Source of the DNA: Bradyrhizobium sp. PSBB068
GTDB lineage: Bacteria; Pseudomonadota; Alphaproteobacteria; Rhizobiales; Xanthobacteraceae
Length of the DNA: 64,000 nucleotides
NCBI GenBank assembly: GCA_016839165.1
Contig: CP069300.1
Span: 7,016,001-7,080,000 of the forward strand
Direction: 5' to 3'
Made by a program: the position numbers and the translations under genes. This document shows, in pieces, positions 17,803 to 26,963 of the stretch (positions within the stretch are counted from its first letter, which is position 1; each line of letters starts with the position of its first letter). The notes below the pieces were generated by a model. The model was not told where the DNA came from. It did not search any database and saw nothing but the letters and a program-made list of their open reading frames with translations.

Positions 17803-19641
17803 ATGGCCGGTGAAGGAAACGGCAAGGCCACCAATGGCGGCCCGGCCACCAACGGCAAGGCCTATCCGATCCAGGACCACACCTACGACGTCGTCGTGGT
17901 CGGCGCCGGCGGCGCGGGCCTGCGCGCCGTGGTCGGCTGCTCGGAAGCGGGCCTGCGCACCGCCTGCATCACCAAGGTGTTCCCGACCCGCTCGCACACC
18001 GTTGCGGCGCAGGGCGGCATCTCGGCCTCGCTCGGCAACATGCACCCGGACGATTGGCGCTGGCACATGTACGACACCGTGAAGGGGTCGGACTGGCTCG
18101 GCGACCAGGACGCCATCGAATACATGGTGCGCAACGCGCCCGACGCGGTCTATGAGCTCGAGCATTGGGGTGTTCCGTTCTCGCGCACCGAGGACGGCAA
18201 GATCTACCAGCGCCCGTTCGGCGGCATGACCATGGATTACGGCAAGGGCCAGGCGCAGCGCACCTGCGCCGCCGCCGACCGCACCGGCCACGCCATGCTG
18301 CACACGATGTACGGCCAGTCGCTGCGCCACGCGGCCGAGTTCTTCATCGAATTCTTCGCCATCGACCTGATCATGGACGACCAGGGCGTCTGTCGCGGCG
18401 TGATCGCGCTCAAGCTCGACGACGGCACGCTGCATCGCTTCCGCGCCCAGACCACGATCCTGGCGACCGGCGGCTACGGCCGCGCTTACGCTTCCTGCAC
18501 CTCGGCGCACACCTGCACCGGCGACGGCGGCGGCATGGTGCTTCGCGCCGGCCTGCCGTTGCAGGACATGGAGTTCGTCCAGTTCCATCCGACCGGCATC
18601 TACGGCTCGGGCTGCCTGGTCACCGAGGGCGCCCGCGGCGAAGGCGGCTATCTCGTCAATTCCGAAGGCGAGCGCTTCATGGAGCGCTACGCGCCGTCGG
18701 CCAAGGACCTCGCCTCGCGCGACGTCGTCTCGCGCGCGATGACGATCGAGATCCGCGAAGGCCGCGGCGTCGGCAAGAAGAAGGATCACATCTTCCTGCA
18801 CCTCGACCACCTCGATCCGAAGGTGCTGCACGAGCGGCTGCCGGGCATCTCGGAATCGGCGAAGATCTTCGCCAATGTCGACGTCACCCGCGAGCCGATC
18901 CCGATCGTGCCCACCGTGCACTACAACATGGGCGGCATCGCCACGAACTATCACGCCGAGGTGCTGACCAAGCGCAACGGCGACGACAATTCGGTGGTGC
19001 CGGGCCTGATGGCGATCGGCGAAGCGGCCTGCGTCTCGGTCCACGGCGCCAACCGCCTCGGCTCCAACTCGCTGATCGACCTCGTGGTGTTCGGCCGCGC
19101 CGCCGCCCTGCGGCTCGCCGACAAGCTGACTGCGAACGCCAAGCAGCCGGAGCTGCCGCAGGATTCGGCCGACCGCGCACTCGGCCGGCTCGATCACTTC
19201 CGCCACGCCTCCGGCGGCACGCCGACGGCGAAGCTGCGCGACAGCATGCAGCATGTGATGCAGAACAATTGCGCGGTGTTCCGCACCGGCGACGTGCTGC
19301 AGGAAGGCCAGAACCTGATCCACAAGGTCTATGGCGGCGTCAGCGACATCTCGGTCTCCGACCGTTCGCTGGTGTGGAATTCCGACCTGATCGAAACGCT
19401 GGAATTCGACAATCTGATCGTGCAGGCGGTCGTGACGATGGATTCGGCGGCCAACCGCACCGAAAGCCGTGGCGCGCATGCGCGCGAGGATTTCCCGGAC
19501 CGCAACGACAAGGACTGGATGAAGCACACGCTGACCTGGATCGATCCGGCCGGCAAGACCGCGATCGAGTACCGTCCGGTGCACAGCTACACGATGACCA
19601 ATGACGTGCAGTACATCCCGCCGAAGGCGCGGGTCTACTGA
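17803..19641 (+). CDS. sdhA: Succinate dehydrogenase flavoprotein subunit
   Basis: 612 residues. It oxidises succinate to fumarate in the TCA cycle. The FAD Rossmann motif GAGGAG lies at residues 34-39; His65 in [10 protein letters not shown] is the covalent FAD attachment; the capping-domain motifs and [11 protein letters not shown] are intact. A 20-residue Gly/Asn-rich N-terminal extension precedes the conserved core. Third gene of the operon. Confidence 0.98.
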   Translation: MAGEGNGKATNGGPATNGKAYPIQDHTYDVVVVGAGGAGLRAVVGCSEAGLRTACITKVFPTRSHTVAAQGGISASLGNMHPDDWRWHMYDTVKGSDWLGDQDAIEYMVRNAPDAVYELEHWGVPFSRTEDGKIYQRPFGGMTMDYGKGQAQRTCAAADRTGHAMLHTMYGQSLRHAAEFFIEFFAIDLIMDDQGVCRGVIALKLDDGTLHRFRAQTTILATGGYGRAYASCTSAHTCTGDGGGMVLRAGLPLQDMEFVQFHPTGIYGSGCLVTEGARGEGGYLVNSEGERFMERYAPSAKDLASRDVVSRAMTIEIREGRGVGKKKDHIFLHLDHLDPKVLHERLPGISESAKIFANVDVTREPIPIVPTVHYNMGGIATNYHAEVLTKRNGDDNSVVPGLMAIGEAACVSVHGANRLGSNSLIDLVVFGRAAALRLADKLTANAKQPELPQDSADRALGRLDHFRHASGGTPTAKLRDSMQHVMQNNCAVFRTGDVLQEGQNLIHKVYGGVSDISVSDRSLVWNSDLIETLEFDNLIVQAVVTMDSAANRTESRGAHAREDFPDRNDKDWMKHTLTWIDPAGKTAIEYRPVHSYTMTNDVQYIPPKARVY

Positions 19642-19659
19642 GAACGAAGGCGAGCAAGC

Positions 19660-20445
19660 ATGGTTGAATTCGCACTTCCGAAGAATTCGAAGATTTCCGG
19701 CGGCAAGACCTGGCCGAAGCCGGCCGGCGCCACCGAGACCCGCGAATTCCGGGTGTATCGCTGGAACCCGGACGACGGCAAGAATCCGAGCGTCGACACC
19801 TATTATGTCGACACCAATGATTGCGGCCCGATGGTGCTGGACGGTCTGATCTGGATCAAGAACCACATCGATCCTACGCTGACCTTCCGCCGCTCCTGCC
19901 GTGAAGGCGTCTGCGGCTCCTGCGCGATGAACATCGACGGCCAGAACACGCTGGCCTGCACCAAGTCGATGCACGATGTCGGCGCCGGAGGCGCGGTGAA
20001 GGTCAATCCGCTGCCGCACCAGCCGGTGGTCAAGGACCTGGTCCCCGACCTCACCAATTTCTACGCCCAGTATGCCTCGATCGAGCCGTGGCTAAAGACC
20101 ACGACGCCGACGCCGCAGAAGGAGTGGAGGCAGAGCCACGAGGACCGCGAAAAGCTCGACGGTCTCTACGAGTGCATCCTGTGCGCCTGCTGCTCGACCT
20201 CCTGCCCGAGCTACTGGTGGAACAGCGAACGCTTCCTCGGCCCCGCCGCGCTGCTGCAGGCGACGCGCTGGGTCACCGATTCCCGCGACGAAGCGACCGG
20301 CGAGCGGCTCGACAATCTCGAGGATCCGTTCCGTCTCTATCGCTGCCACACCATCATGAACTGCGCCAAGGCGTGCCCGAAGGGTCTCAACCCCTCGGAA
20401 GCGATCGCCGAACTCAAGTTCAAGATGGTCGAACGCCAGATCTGA
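19660..20445 (+). CDS. sdhB: Succinate dehydrogenase iron-sulfur subunit
   Basis: 261 residues. It carries electrons from FAD to quinone through three Fe-S centres: [2Fe-2S] ligands in [16 protein letters not shown], [4Fe-4S] in [12 protein letters not shown], and [3Fe-4S] in [17 protein letters not shown]. It is full length and is the last gene of sdhCDAB. Its final 24 codons are repeated about 5.7 kb downstream (26093-26164) with only synonymous differences. Confidence 0.98.
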   Translation: MVEFALPKNSKISGGKTWPKPAGATETREFRVYRWNPDDGKNPSVDTYYVDTNDCGPMVLDGLIWIKNHIDPTLTFRRSCREGVCGSCAMNIDGQNTLACTKSMHDVGAGGAVKVNPLPHQPVVKDLVPDLTNFYAQYASIEPWLKTTTPTPQKEWRQSHEDREKLDGLYECILCACCSTSCPSYWWNSERFLGPAALLQATRWVTDSRDEATGERLDNLEDPFRLYRCHTIMNCAKACPKGLNPSEAIAELKFKMVERQI

Positions 20446-20451
20446 TTTGAG

Positions 20452-20478
20452 GCCGCCGGCGCTGGCGGCTTCTTCTTC
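20452..20478 (+). terminator. Rho-independent terminator of sdhCDAB
   Basis: A GCCGCC / GGCGGC stem with a 6-base loop, followed by TTCTTCTTC, starts 7 bases after the sdhB stop. Confidence 0.6.
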
Positions 20479-20638
20479 ATAGCATGCTCTCAAGCGCTGA
20501 ACGACGTCGGCATCGATATCCGACGTCGGGCCGCCGTACGGCACGTGCGAAGCAGCGGGCCGCACCGTTTCTCTTGTGAGCAACCACGCCGGTGGTCGAG
20601 CGAGGCCTCACCTGATCCCCGTGGCGCGGTCGCCGGCA

Positions 20639-22183
20639 TCAGGAACCGTCGTCAATTGCCGCAAGCGGAGCACGGAACTCAACCACCAGGCCGGACGGCT
20701 CATAGCGCTTTCTTGAGCGGCTTCCGCCGATAATGCCCATGTCGATGAGGCGAGAACCAAGTCCGATCTTGGTCGGCGCGACAACCGGCGGTCCGTCGTG
20801 CTCGGTCCATTTGACGATGAGACAATCCGGTTCGATCTCCCATGATAGCCGCACATAGCCGGTAGAGACCGAGAGGGCACCATGCTTGATTGCATTGGTC
20901 GCCAGTTCATGGAGCACGAGAGACGTTGACAGCGCAGCCTTCGCCGTCAGCCGCAAGCGGGGGCCATCGAGGTGAAACCGAGATGCCGCGCCGTGCAAGC
21001 CCAGTACGTTCGCGGCCAGTTGGCGTAGATCAGCAGCCGACCAGCTATGCTGGAGCAAGACGTCATGCGCACGTCCAAGCGCATCGATCCGCCGTTCGAA
21101 AGCTTCAACTGCTTCGTGGTCGGATGCGTTGCGGAGAGTCTGTCTCGCGATGGCCTGCACCAACGCCAAGGTGTTCTTGAGGCGATGGCCAAGTTCGTCG
21201 TTGAGAATTCTTTGCCGCTCCTCGATGTTCTTGCGTTCGGTGATGTCGCAAACTGTTCCGAGCACGCGGATGGTGACGCCATTCGCGTTGCGGACCAGCA
21301 TCGCGCTGCGAGATATCCAGGCCACGTCGCCGGTCTGAGGCTTGCGGACGCGATACTCCGTGTACAACGCCATCTCGCCGCTCTCGCGGCTGCCCCGGTC
21401 GGAGATCAGATGCTCGTCGCCGGGATGGATCAGACGCTCGATGTCCGGCGCATTCACGGTAGGCATGATCGGCAATCCAAAGATAAGGCAAAACTGATCC
21501 GTCACCGTGAGCCGGTCGGTCGCGATATCAAGCTCAAAACTTCCAATTCGCCCGGCCGCCTGAGCCATGCGCAATCGCGTCTCGCTGGCCCTCAACAGAG
21601 CAGCTAACCGTTCGCTCTCCAGCGCACGCGCAGTCGAGGCCGCCGCCGCATCACGCTCTTCGAGAGCGGCATGTTCTGCCTTGATCATCGTACGCCGATA
21701 CTCGAGCTGCGTCATGACTTGCCGAGCGAGGGCTTCGAGAGAGAATGTCTGCTGCTCCGTCAGCCCCCCTGGACGAGGCACGGTGTCGATAACGCAAAGC
21801 GTGCCGATCGCGATCCCCGACCGGGTCTTCAGCAGAGCTCCGGCATAGAAGCGAATAAACGGCGCGCCGGTGACCAAGGTATTGGTCCGAGTGCGAGGAT
21901 CCAGGGACAGGTCTGGAATGATCAACGTATCCGCCTGCCGCAACGCATGAGCACACACCGATTGCTCGATTGGCGTCTCGCGGAGATCGAGCCCTGCCGC
22001 TGCCTTGAACCATTGTCGCTTCGAAGCGACCAGGCTCACCAAGGCGATGGGAGTGTTGCATATCTGGCGAGCCAGCAAGACGGCATCATCGAACCCGACC
22101 TCCGGCGAGGTGTCGAGGATGTCGTAGCCGTCGAGCGCTTCGAGCCGCTGCGACTCCGTGATGGGCGAGAGAAACACTGACAT
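20639..22183 (-). CDS. GAF-PAS sensor histidine kinase of the HWE family
   Basis: 514 residues from MSVFLSPITESQRLEALDGYDILDTSPE, a conserved opening of GAF-domain sensors; the reading frame extends 53 codons upstream but without similarity. Order: GAF (about 20-160), short coiled coil (165-205), PAS with PAC (205-320), HWE/HisKA_2 kinase with His333 in LGHRLKN, and an ATPase part with ELATNAIKHG. It is cytoplasmic with no membrane segment. HWE kinases in this group often feed the general stress response (PhyR/EcfG), but no partner regulator is adjacent. It lies at the left edge of the putative inserted block, and its DNA is less GC-rich than sdh. Confidence 0.9.
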   Translation of the reverse strand: MSVFLSPITESQRLEALDGYDILDTSPEVGFDDAVLLARQICNTPIALVSLVASKRQWFKAAAGLDLRETPIEQSVCAHALRQADTLIIPDLSLDPRTRTNTLVTGAPFIRFYAGALLKTRSGIAIGTLCVIDTVPRPGGLTEQQTFSLEALARQVMTQLEYRRTMIKAEHAALEERDAAAASTARALESERLAALLRASETRLRMAQAAGRIGSFELDIATDRLTVTDQFCLIFGLPIMPTVNAPDIERLIHPGDEHLISDRGSRESGEMALYTEYRVRKPQTGDVAWISRSAMLVRNANGVTIRVLGTVCDITERKNIEERQRILNDELGHRLKNTLALVQAIARQTLRNASDHEAVEAFERRIDALGRAHDVLLQHSWSAADLRQLAANVLGLHGAASRFHLDGPRLRLTAKAALSTSLVLHELATNAIKHGALSVSTGYVRLSWEIEPDCLIVKWTEHDGPPVVAPTKIGLGSRLIDMGIIGGSRSRKRYEPSGLVVEFRAPLAAIDDGS

Positions 22184-22397
22184 GCCTCGTCGGCGCAAAA
22201 TCTGGATTGATGGCAAAACCGAGAACGAGGCTTTTGCCACCAAAAGGCGCGCCGTGTTGACGTCAAGGGCTAGTTTCAGACGTCCCGTCGCAAAGCGGCC
22301 GCAGGCATAAGACTGGGCCGTGCGGTAACCCTTGGCCAGCAAGCCGCTGAGCGCCCTCAGGCCGTCGATTGCTCGAGACCTGAGGGCGCACCCGAGA
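22184..22397. other. Gap upstream of the HWE kinase gene
   Basis: A minus-strand open frame continues through it without recognisable similarity. TTGACG within 22257-22262 lies on the plus strand. No convincing gene or promoter is assigned. Confidence 0.3.
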
Positions 22398-22655
22398 TCA
22401 ATAGGCGCGGCGGCTCGAGATCATGCCCCAAAAGAACAGGACGATGATAGCGCCGACGACCGAGCCGATCAGACCTGCTCCCTGGCCGGGGCCGTACCAG
22501 CCGAGCGCCTGACCCAGATAGTTTGCGACCACCGCGCCGACGATGCCGAGGATCGTGGTCATGATGAAGCCGCTCGGCTCGTTGGGACCCGGCATGATGA
22601 ATTTGGCGATCAAGCCGGCAATGAAGCCGATGATGATGGTCCAGATGATACCCAT
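22398..22655 (-). CDS. GlsB/YeaQ/YmgE-family stress-response membrane protein
   Basis: 85 residues, three short membrane helices. MGIIWTIIIGFIAGLIAKFIMPG followed by GFIMTTILGIVGAVVANYLG is the transglycosylase-associated-protein (YeaQ/YmgE) signature. Members are induced by envelope, osmotic or acid stress; their biochemical role is unknown. The start at MGIIW was preferred over the version six codons longer because GGAGAG precedes it. It belongs to the minus-strand stress block. Confidence 0.9.
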   Translation of the reverse strand: MGIIWTIIIGFIAGLIAKFIMPGPNEPSGFIMTTILGIVGAVVANYLGQALGWYGPGQGAGLIGSVVGAIIVLFFWGMISSRRAY

Positions 22656-22739
22656 AATGTCTGTTCTCTCCAAATTAGCCGCGAACGATCATCGTCCACG
22701 GACGGTCGGTTTGTCCGCTGCGGCAGTGCGCAAGCGGTG

Positions 22740-23648
22740 TCACCGCTTTGCCCATGCATCAGAGGTATCGTTTCGCGATCGTGCGCCACCGAAGCGGCCG
22801 GCAAGCGCGGCGGCGAGTGCGCCGAGCACAAGTGCAAAGAATGCAACTAGCGCACCGCGCGAAGCGACCCGGGCGGCAGTTTCGGCTGCTTGTGCGGCCT
22901 TGGCTTTGGCGTCTGCAACAGACTGCTCATATTTGCGCTGATAGTCCTGCACCTTCGCCTTGGCCTCGTCGGACGAGATACCCTGCGCCTGCGCCAGAGC
23001 CTGCGCGGCCTGCTCGACCGCCTGCTCCTGCTGGGCCTTGTCACCGATCAGAGCGGCACGCACGGCGTTCACCGCGGTGTCGCGAAGCTGGGCCGGATCC
23101 TGACCACCGGTCGATGCCCGGATCTGTCGCTCGATGTCCGGAAACAAGCTATCAACTGAATTCGGCACCGAGGCACTCGCGGTTTGCATGGCACCACCGA
23201 CCATGTGCGCGGTACCGCCGAGCACATTGTTCATTGCGCCAAATACACCACCGAGCAGGCCCCCGATCGCGGAGCTAAGCAGGCAGATCATCACGAGTGT
23301 CGCAGCGGCCCATGAAATCAGACCATGATAGCCTGCCTTTGCGGCCATCGCGCTGCTGCACATGCGGCCCGCGATGTAGCCACCCGCGCAGGATGCCAGC
23401 AACCCAGAACCGATCCACCAGATCGCCGCTGCGAGTGACAGCGAACCGGCATCAGCTCCACCGGTCGAAGCTGAGGTGAGACTGGCAAGCCCGATCCCGA
23501 CTCCCAGAACCGAAAGCGTGAGTTGCGTAACCAGAGCGGCCGCGACGCCTGCCAGGACAGCGCCCCAGGAGATCGTGGACGAAGCCCAAGCCAGGCGAGC
23601 GTTTGAGTCGACCGCCCGGGCCGGGCCGCCGTCATAATATATCGTCAT
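22740..23648 (-). CDS. Polytopic membrane protein with C-terminal Ala/Gln-rich coiled coil
   Basis: 302 residues. N-terminal hydrophobic helices (about 25-55, 75-95 and 105-135) are followed by a roughly 100-residue, Ala/Gln/Lys-rich segment predicted to be coiled coil (AQEQAVEQAAQALAQAQG-like heptads) and a final membrane helix (about 262-285). Similar proteins are often named 'PhnA-like' in Bradyrhizobium, without functional basis. It starts 12 bases after the CsbD gene in the same direction and is probably in its operon, which suggests an envelope-stress role. Confidence 0.75.
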   Translation of the reverse strand: MTIYYDGGPARAVDSNARLAWASSTISWGAVLAGVAAALVTQLTLSVLGVGIGLASLTSASTGGADAGSLSLAAAIWWIGSGLLASCAGGYIAGRMCSSAMAAKAGYHGLISWAAATLVMICLLSSAIGGLLGGVFGAMNNVLGGTAHMVGGAMQTASASVPNSVDSLFPDIERQIRASTGGQDPAQLRDTAVNAVRAALIGDKAQQEQAVEQAAQALAQAQGISSDEAKAKVQDYQRKYEQSVADAKAKAAQAAETAARVASRGALVAFFALVLGALAAALAGRFGGARSRNDTSDAWAKR

Positions 23649-23660
23649 GATACCCCCCGG

Positions 23661-23987
23661 TCAGCGACGGCTGATCAGAATGCCGGCGAGAAAGCCCACC
23701 GTGCCCGCAATCAGTACCGACGCCAATGGATAACTTCCGACAGCCTCGCCAACATCCCGAGAGCCGCGCCGCGCATAGCGACGACCTTCGTCGTACATCT
23801 GGCCTGCGAGATCACCGGCATCGCGCAAACCGTCCTTGGCCTGGCCGTAAAGGTTCTGTCCCTTGCCCTCGATCTGACGCGCAACGCCTTCCGCGCGGAT
23901 ATCCTGATTGCCGGTTACATGTCCGGCGGCTTCTTCCAGTTTCCCACCGAACTCCTTCGCTGCTCCCTTGATGCGGTCCGTATCCAT
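23661..23987 (-). CDS. CsbD-family stress protein with a C-terminal membrane anchor
   Basis: 108 residues. The N-terminal 60 residues match CsbD (DRIKGAAKEFGGKLEEAAGHVTGNQDIRAEGVARQIEGKGQNLYGQAKD). An ElaB/DUF883-like C-terminus with Arg-rich linker and hydrophobic glycine-rich tail (YPLASVLIAGTVGFLAGILI) ends it, which should anchor it in the inner membrane, perhaps tying it to ribosomes or the envelope as in ElaB. AGGAG is 8 bases before this ATG; another ATG two codons upstream is only 2 bases from it. It is followed directly by the coiled-coil membrane gene. Confidence 0.87.
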   Translation of the reverse strand: MDTDRIKGAAKEFGGKLEEAAGHVTGNQDIRAEGVARQIEGKGQNLYGQAKDGLRDAGDLAGQMYDEGRRYARRGSRDVGEAVGSYPLASVLIAGTVGFLAGILISRR

Positions 23988-24055
23988 CGTCATCACTCCT
24001 GTTGTCTAACCTGAATTGCTGGAACACCACGACGAGCACAGGCAACGCGGGCTCT

Positions 24056-24238
24056 TCACTTCTTGAGCAAATCGCGGGCAGCATCCTTTGCCTTGCCGAC
24101 CTGAGCCTGCGCTTTGCCGGCCAGTTGCTCGGCCTTACCTTCGACCGTCAGCTTGTCGTTGCCGGTCACCTTGCCGACCGCTTCCTTGATGGAACCCTTG
24201 ATCTGTTCGGCGGTGCCTTTGATGCGATTCTTGTCCAT
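24056..24238 (-). CDS. CsbD-family small stress protein
   Basis: 60 residues, essentially one CsbD repeat unit (KNRIKGTAEQIKGSIKEAVGKVTGNDKLTVEGKAEQLAGKAQAQVGKAKDAARDLLKK). It is hydrophilic and likely intrinsically flexible. Family members are strongly induced by general stress and stationary phase; their function is unknown. It is a paralogue of the adjacent longer CsbD gene; the two probably arose by duplication and one gained a membrane tail. Confidence 0.92.
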   Translation of the reverse strand: MDKNRIKGTAEQIKGSIKEAVGKVTGNDKLTVEGKAEQLAGKAQAQVGKAKDAARDLLKK

Positions 24239-24361
24239 AATGAAGCCTTCTCCGTTGAGTTGTCGCGAGTGAACTCGTTCATCGCGGAGTAGGTGGGGAA
24301 CACGGCTTCAAGCACAATGAACTGATTGCACCAGTTCGGTGGTGAATCCGTACTAGCATCT

Positions 24362-25873
24362 CTATTTTCTGGCGATGTAGCCGTTCTCGCGTCCCCAGAT
24401 CACGGCGTCAGTCCGACGGTGAACGCCGAGCTTTCGATAGAGCGACGCCACGTGATTGCGCACCGTATTGGGCGAACGCCGAAGCCGCTTGCCAATCGCA
24501 GCGTCGCTGAGGCCTTGGGAGATCAGCACCAGCACCTCGCGTTCGCGCGCCGACAGCTGCTCCGCCGGCTTAGAATCTTCCGATCTGCCTGGCCGACGGA
24601 AAGCAGCGAGCTTCTCCAGAATGCCCTTGCTAAGCCATGAGGCATCGGTCATGACGGCCTCGATCGCCTGCACAAGCTCGCGCTCGGAGCGCTTCCGGTC
24701 CGTGATATCCAGAAACGTGGCGAGTGCGCAGATCTGGTCGCCTATTGTCACAGTCTCGGCAGAGACGACACAATCGAGTTCGTTGCCGTTCTTGCTGGCA
24801 AGACAGGCCTCCAACTTGGAAACGTGACCGGATTGCTCAATCTCACGTTCGAACTGACTTTGAGCTTCTGGCCGTGCCCAAAGCCGCATTTCACCGAGGC
24901 TTCGACCAATCAGTTCGGCGCTGGTGTGCCCGAACTGAGCGACAAATGCTTCGTTGACCATGAGGAACGTATGGCCATCCATCCTCAGCAGCGCCGTCGG
25001 CACCGGGGAGAGCTGAAACGACTTGGCAAACCGCTCTTCACTCTGGCGCAACGCGGACTCGGCCTTGGCACGCGCATCCAGGTCGGCGAACGTAAAGAGC
25101 ATACAAGCGTCGTCGCCGATTTCGATTGGCTGGCCGGCCAGAATCACGAGTTTCGATCCACCCGAGCGCAGCGGAAGCTGCACCTCCGTTTGTGGAATCG
25201 TCCTGCCCTCGGCGAGGCGCTCCTGAATCGTCTCGGCTTTCTCGACCCCGTTCAGTAGGCCGACCTCCGCGAGCGAGCGGCCGAAAACGTCGTCGCGCGC
25301 ATACCCCAACATATCCAGGAAACCCTGGTTGACCTTGACGAGGATTTGGTCCGCCAGCCGACAGATGAAGGCCGGGGCAGGATTGGCGTTGAAGGTACGC
25401 TCGAAGCGGGCCTCTGCGGCATAGCGCTCGGTCACATCGGCGATCACCAGCACCAGGCAATCGGGGTTTCCCTTGGTGTCAGTAATGACGAGACTTCGTA
25501 TCTGATGCACCCACTCCGTATCGTTGCTGGCCCGAGGGGCGACGGCGACGACAACATCGACAAATGTCTCTCCTGCGACAACCCGTTCGGCAGGATATTT
25601 GCGTTTGCCAAGCAGGTGATTGTTGCGGTACCGCAGCACGAAGTTCTTGCGGTACTCGTCGACGGACGTCCCGAGCTGGGCGAGCTCTTCCACACCATGC
25701 ATCTTCAGGGCGGATTCGTTCGCCCAGGTAATGGTCTGGTCCGGCTCGATAAGGATCACGCCTTCACTCAGGCCGGCAATGATTTTCTGAAGCTGCGAAC
25801 GATCGATCGTATGCGTCAAGATCCGTTCTCGACAGTATGGTTGAACGACGGACCGACAATCACGACGCTTCAC
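24362..25873 (-). CDS. Multi-PAS signalling protein with LuxR-type DNA-binding domain
   Basis: 503 residues. Three PAS domains (about 25-150, 155-270 and 280-400) end in VTERYAAE-, DARAKAES- and ITDRKRSE-type linkers. A GerE/LuxR helix-turn-helix follows at about 435-500 (LSAREREVLVLISQGLSDAAIGKRLRRSPNTVRNHVASLYRKLGV). It is a one-component regulator that senses with PAS and binds DNA directly; no kinase domain is present. A TTG at 25819 is an alternative start that removes an odd Arg/Cys-rich leader. It is at the right side of the putative inserted block and may regulate the stress genes beside it. Confidence 0.88.
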   Translation of the reverse strand: MKRRDCRSVVQPYCRERILTHTIDRSQLQKIIAGLSEGVILIEPDQTITWANESALKMHGVEELAQLGTSVDEYRKNFVLRYRNNHLLGKRKYPAERVVAGETFVDVVVAVAPRASNDTEWVHQIRSLVITDTKGNPDCLVLVIADVTERYAAEARFERTFNANPAPAFICRLADQILVKVNQGFLDMLGYARDDVFGRSLAEVGLLNGVEKAETIQERLAEGRTIPQTEVQLPLRSGGSKLVILAGQPIEIGDDACMLFTFADLDARAKAESALRQSEERFAKSFQLSPVPTALLRMDGHTFLMVNEAFVAQFGHTSAELIGRSLGEMRLWARPEAQSQFEREIEQSGHVSKLEACLASKNGNELDCVVSAETVTIGDQICALATFLDITDRKRSERELVQAIEAVMTDASWLSKGILEKLAAFRRPGRSEDSKPAEQLSAREREVLVLISQGLSDAAIGKRLRRSPNTVRNHVASLYRKLGVHRRTDAVIWGRENGYIARK

Positions 25874-26092
25874 AGCGAACCAAGCATGCCCGCAAGCTCA
25901 CCCCGTGTCGCCTTCCGGCGGAAACCCTTGGACCGCTAAGCGTTGCGACAACCCTCTCCAAGACGGTCCCAGGAATCGACTTTTGCAACAGGAGTCCCGG
26001 ACCGTTTGTTGGACATCGATAGGCCTTGAGGCGTGATGTGGGGAAGACATTCGATCCCGTTACAATCTCGTTCGGTCGTTTTGGTTCCACCC

Positions 26093-26164
26093 TGCCCGAA
26101 GGGCCTCAATCCCTCCGAAGCGATCGCCGAGCTCAAGTTCAAGATGGTCGAACGCCAGATCTGA
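26093..26164 (+). pseudogene. sdhB 3'-end remnant (last 24 codons including stop)
   Basis: Bases 26093-26166 align with 20374-20447 without gaps: 70 of 74 are identical. The four differences (GGT/GGC, AAC/AAT, TCG/TCC, GAA/GAG) are all silent third positions of sdhB codons. The fragment begins abruptly at TGCCCGAAGG, with no similarity before it, and runs through the stop codon. It is in the same orientation as sdhB, 5719 bases away. The silent pattern means it was copied from, or once belonged to, a working sdhB allele that evolved separately. Confidence 0.93.
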
Positions 26165-26175
26165 TTGCCGGCGCC

Positions 26176-26199
26176 CGGCCGCAGCGGAAGCTGCGGCCG
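26176..26199 (+). terminator. Hairpin after the sdhB remnant
   Basis: Nine-base perfect arms CGGCCGCAG and CTGCGGCCG around a 6-base loop. The U-tract is poor (CATTTGCC), so this may be a decayed sdh terminator. Confidence 0.4.
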
Positions 26200-26224
26200 C
26201 ATTTGCCTCGCGCGGCAGCCGACC

Positions 26225-26893
26225 TCACCACGTGATCAACGGAGCACGATGCAGCCACGCATCGTTGCCGACCTGATCGAGGACGAAGCTCGCGACGTCG
26301 GTGCGGGCGATCGTTCCGCCATGGAAGCCGGATAGGTCCGTGAGCGCGCGCACCGGCTGTCCGCCCGGCTTGTTGCTGAGAACGGACGGACGGACCAGCA
26401 CCCAGTCCAGGCCGCTATCCCTGACGATCGCCTCCTGGCGATTCTTGTTCGCGTACACCTTGCGGAGCAGCAGCGGGTAGATGACGTTGTCGAACACGAA
26501 TCCGCCATGTCCCCTGCTGTCGCCGGCGCCCATGCCGGTGATGCAGACGAGTCGCGAGACCCGTTCGGCCTTCATCGCGGCGACGAGCGCGCGCGTCGCG
26601 GTCGAGAGCAACGTGACTTCGCGGAACGGACTCGCCGGAGTACCGAGCGCGCTGATCACGGCGTCCTGGCCTTTCAGGGCCTGACGCAGGGCTCGCTCGT
26701 CGCGGGCATCGCCGGCGACGATTTTGACGCCTTCAAGATTGCCCGCCTTCTCGGGCGAGCGAGCAAGGACGGTGACGTCGTGTCCGCGCGCCAGGGCTTG
26801 CGCGACGATCGCGCGGCCCGTGCCGCCGGTCCCGCCGAGAACCAGTATCCGCGCCGCTGCCGGTCGGGTGGCGCTGCCTTGAGAATTGCTCAT
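26225..26893 (-). CDS. NAD(P)-binding atypical SDR (NmrA/YwnB-like)
   Basis: 222 residues. The nucleotide loop GGTGGTGR lies near the N-terminus (LVLGGTGGTGRAIVAQAL), followed by VTVLARSPEK, suited to NADP(H), and GQDAVISALGTP. The catalytic Tyr/Lys pair of classical SDRs is not evident, so it may be a flavin/quinone reductase or a redox-sensing protein like NmrA. It is the last gene of a minus-strand run of three that is divergent from the LysR gene. Confidence 0.83.
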   Translation of the reverse strand: MSNSQGSATRPAAARILVLGGTGGTGRAIVAQALARGHDVTVLARSPEKAGNLEGVKIVAGDARDERALRQALKGQDAVISALGTPASPFREVTLLSTATRALVAAMKAERVSRLVCITGMGAGDSRGHGGFVFDNVIYPLLLRKVYANKNRQEAIVRDSGLDWVLVRPSVLSNKPGGQPVRALTDLSGFHGGTIARTDVASFVLDQVGNDAWLHRAPLITW

Positions 26894-26963
26894 GAGAGTC
26901 TCCTTGAATGAAGCGGGAGGCCTCGTCAGGAGACCGTCCCATCGTTGCTGTTTCCGGTGATGT

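Larger units (their letters stand above)
25874..26224. other. 351-base gap carrying the duplicated sdhB end
   Basis: No intact gene lies here. The left 220 bases are the upstream region of the PAS-LuxR gene. The right part holds the sdhB remnant and a hairpin. Confidence 0.6.

Noticed and set aside
17386..20019. 877-codon open frame on the minus strand opposite sdhDAB
   Set aside because: Antisense to an intact operon, no ribosome site and no domain. High-GC codon bias leaves opposite frames open. The same applies to 32133-34337 (+) opposite feoB, 34846-36813 (-) opposite the kinase, 37868-40003 (-) opposite the OmpA gene and 61098-63233 (-) opposite typA.
24319..24337. Inverted repeat GAACTG-N7-CAGTTC between CsbD and the PAS-LuxR gene
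   Set aside because: Short arms, not followed by a T-run, and both neighbours are on the minus strand; could be an operator or chance.
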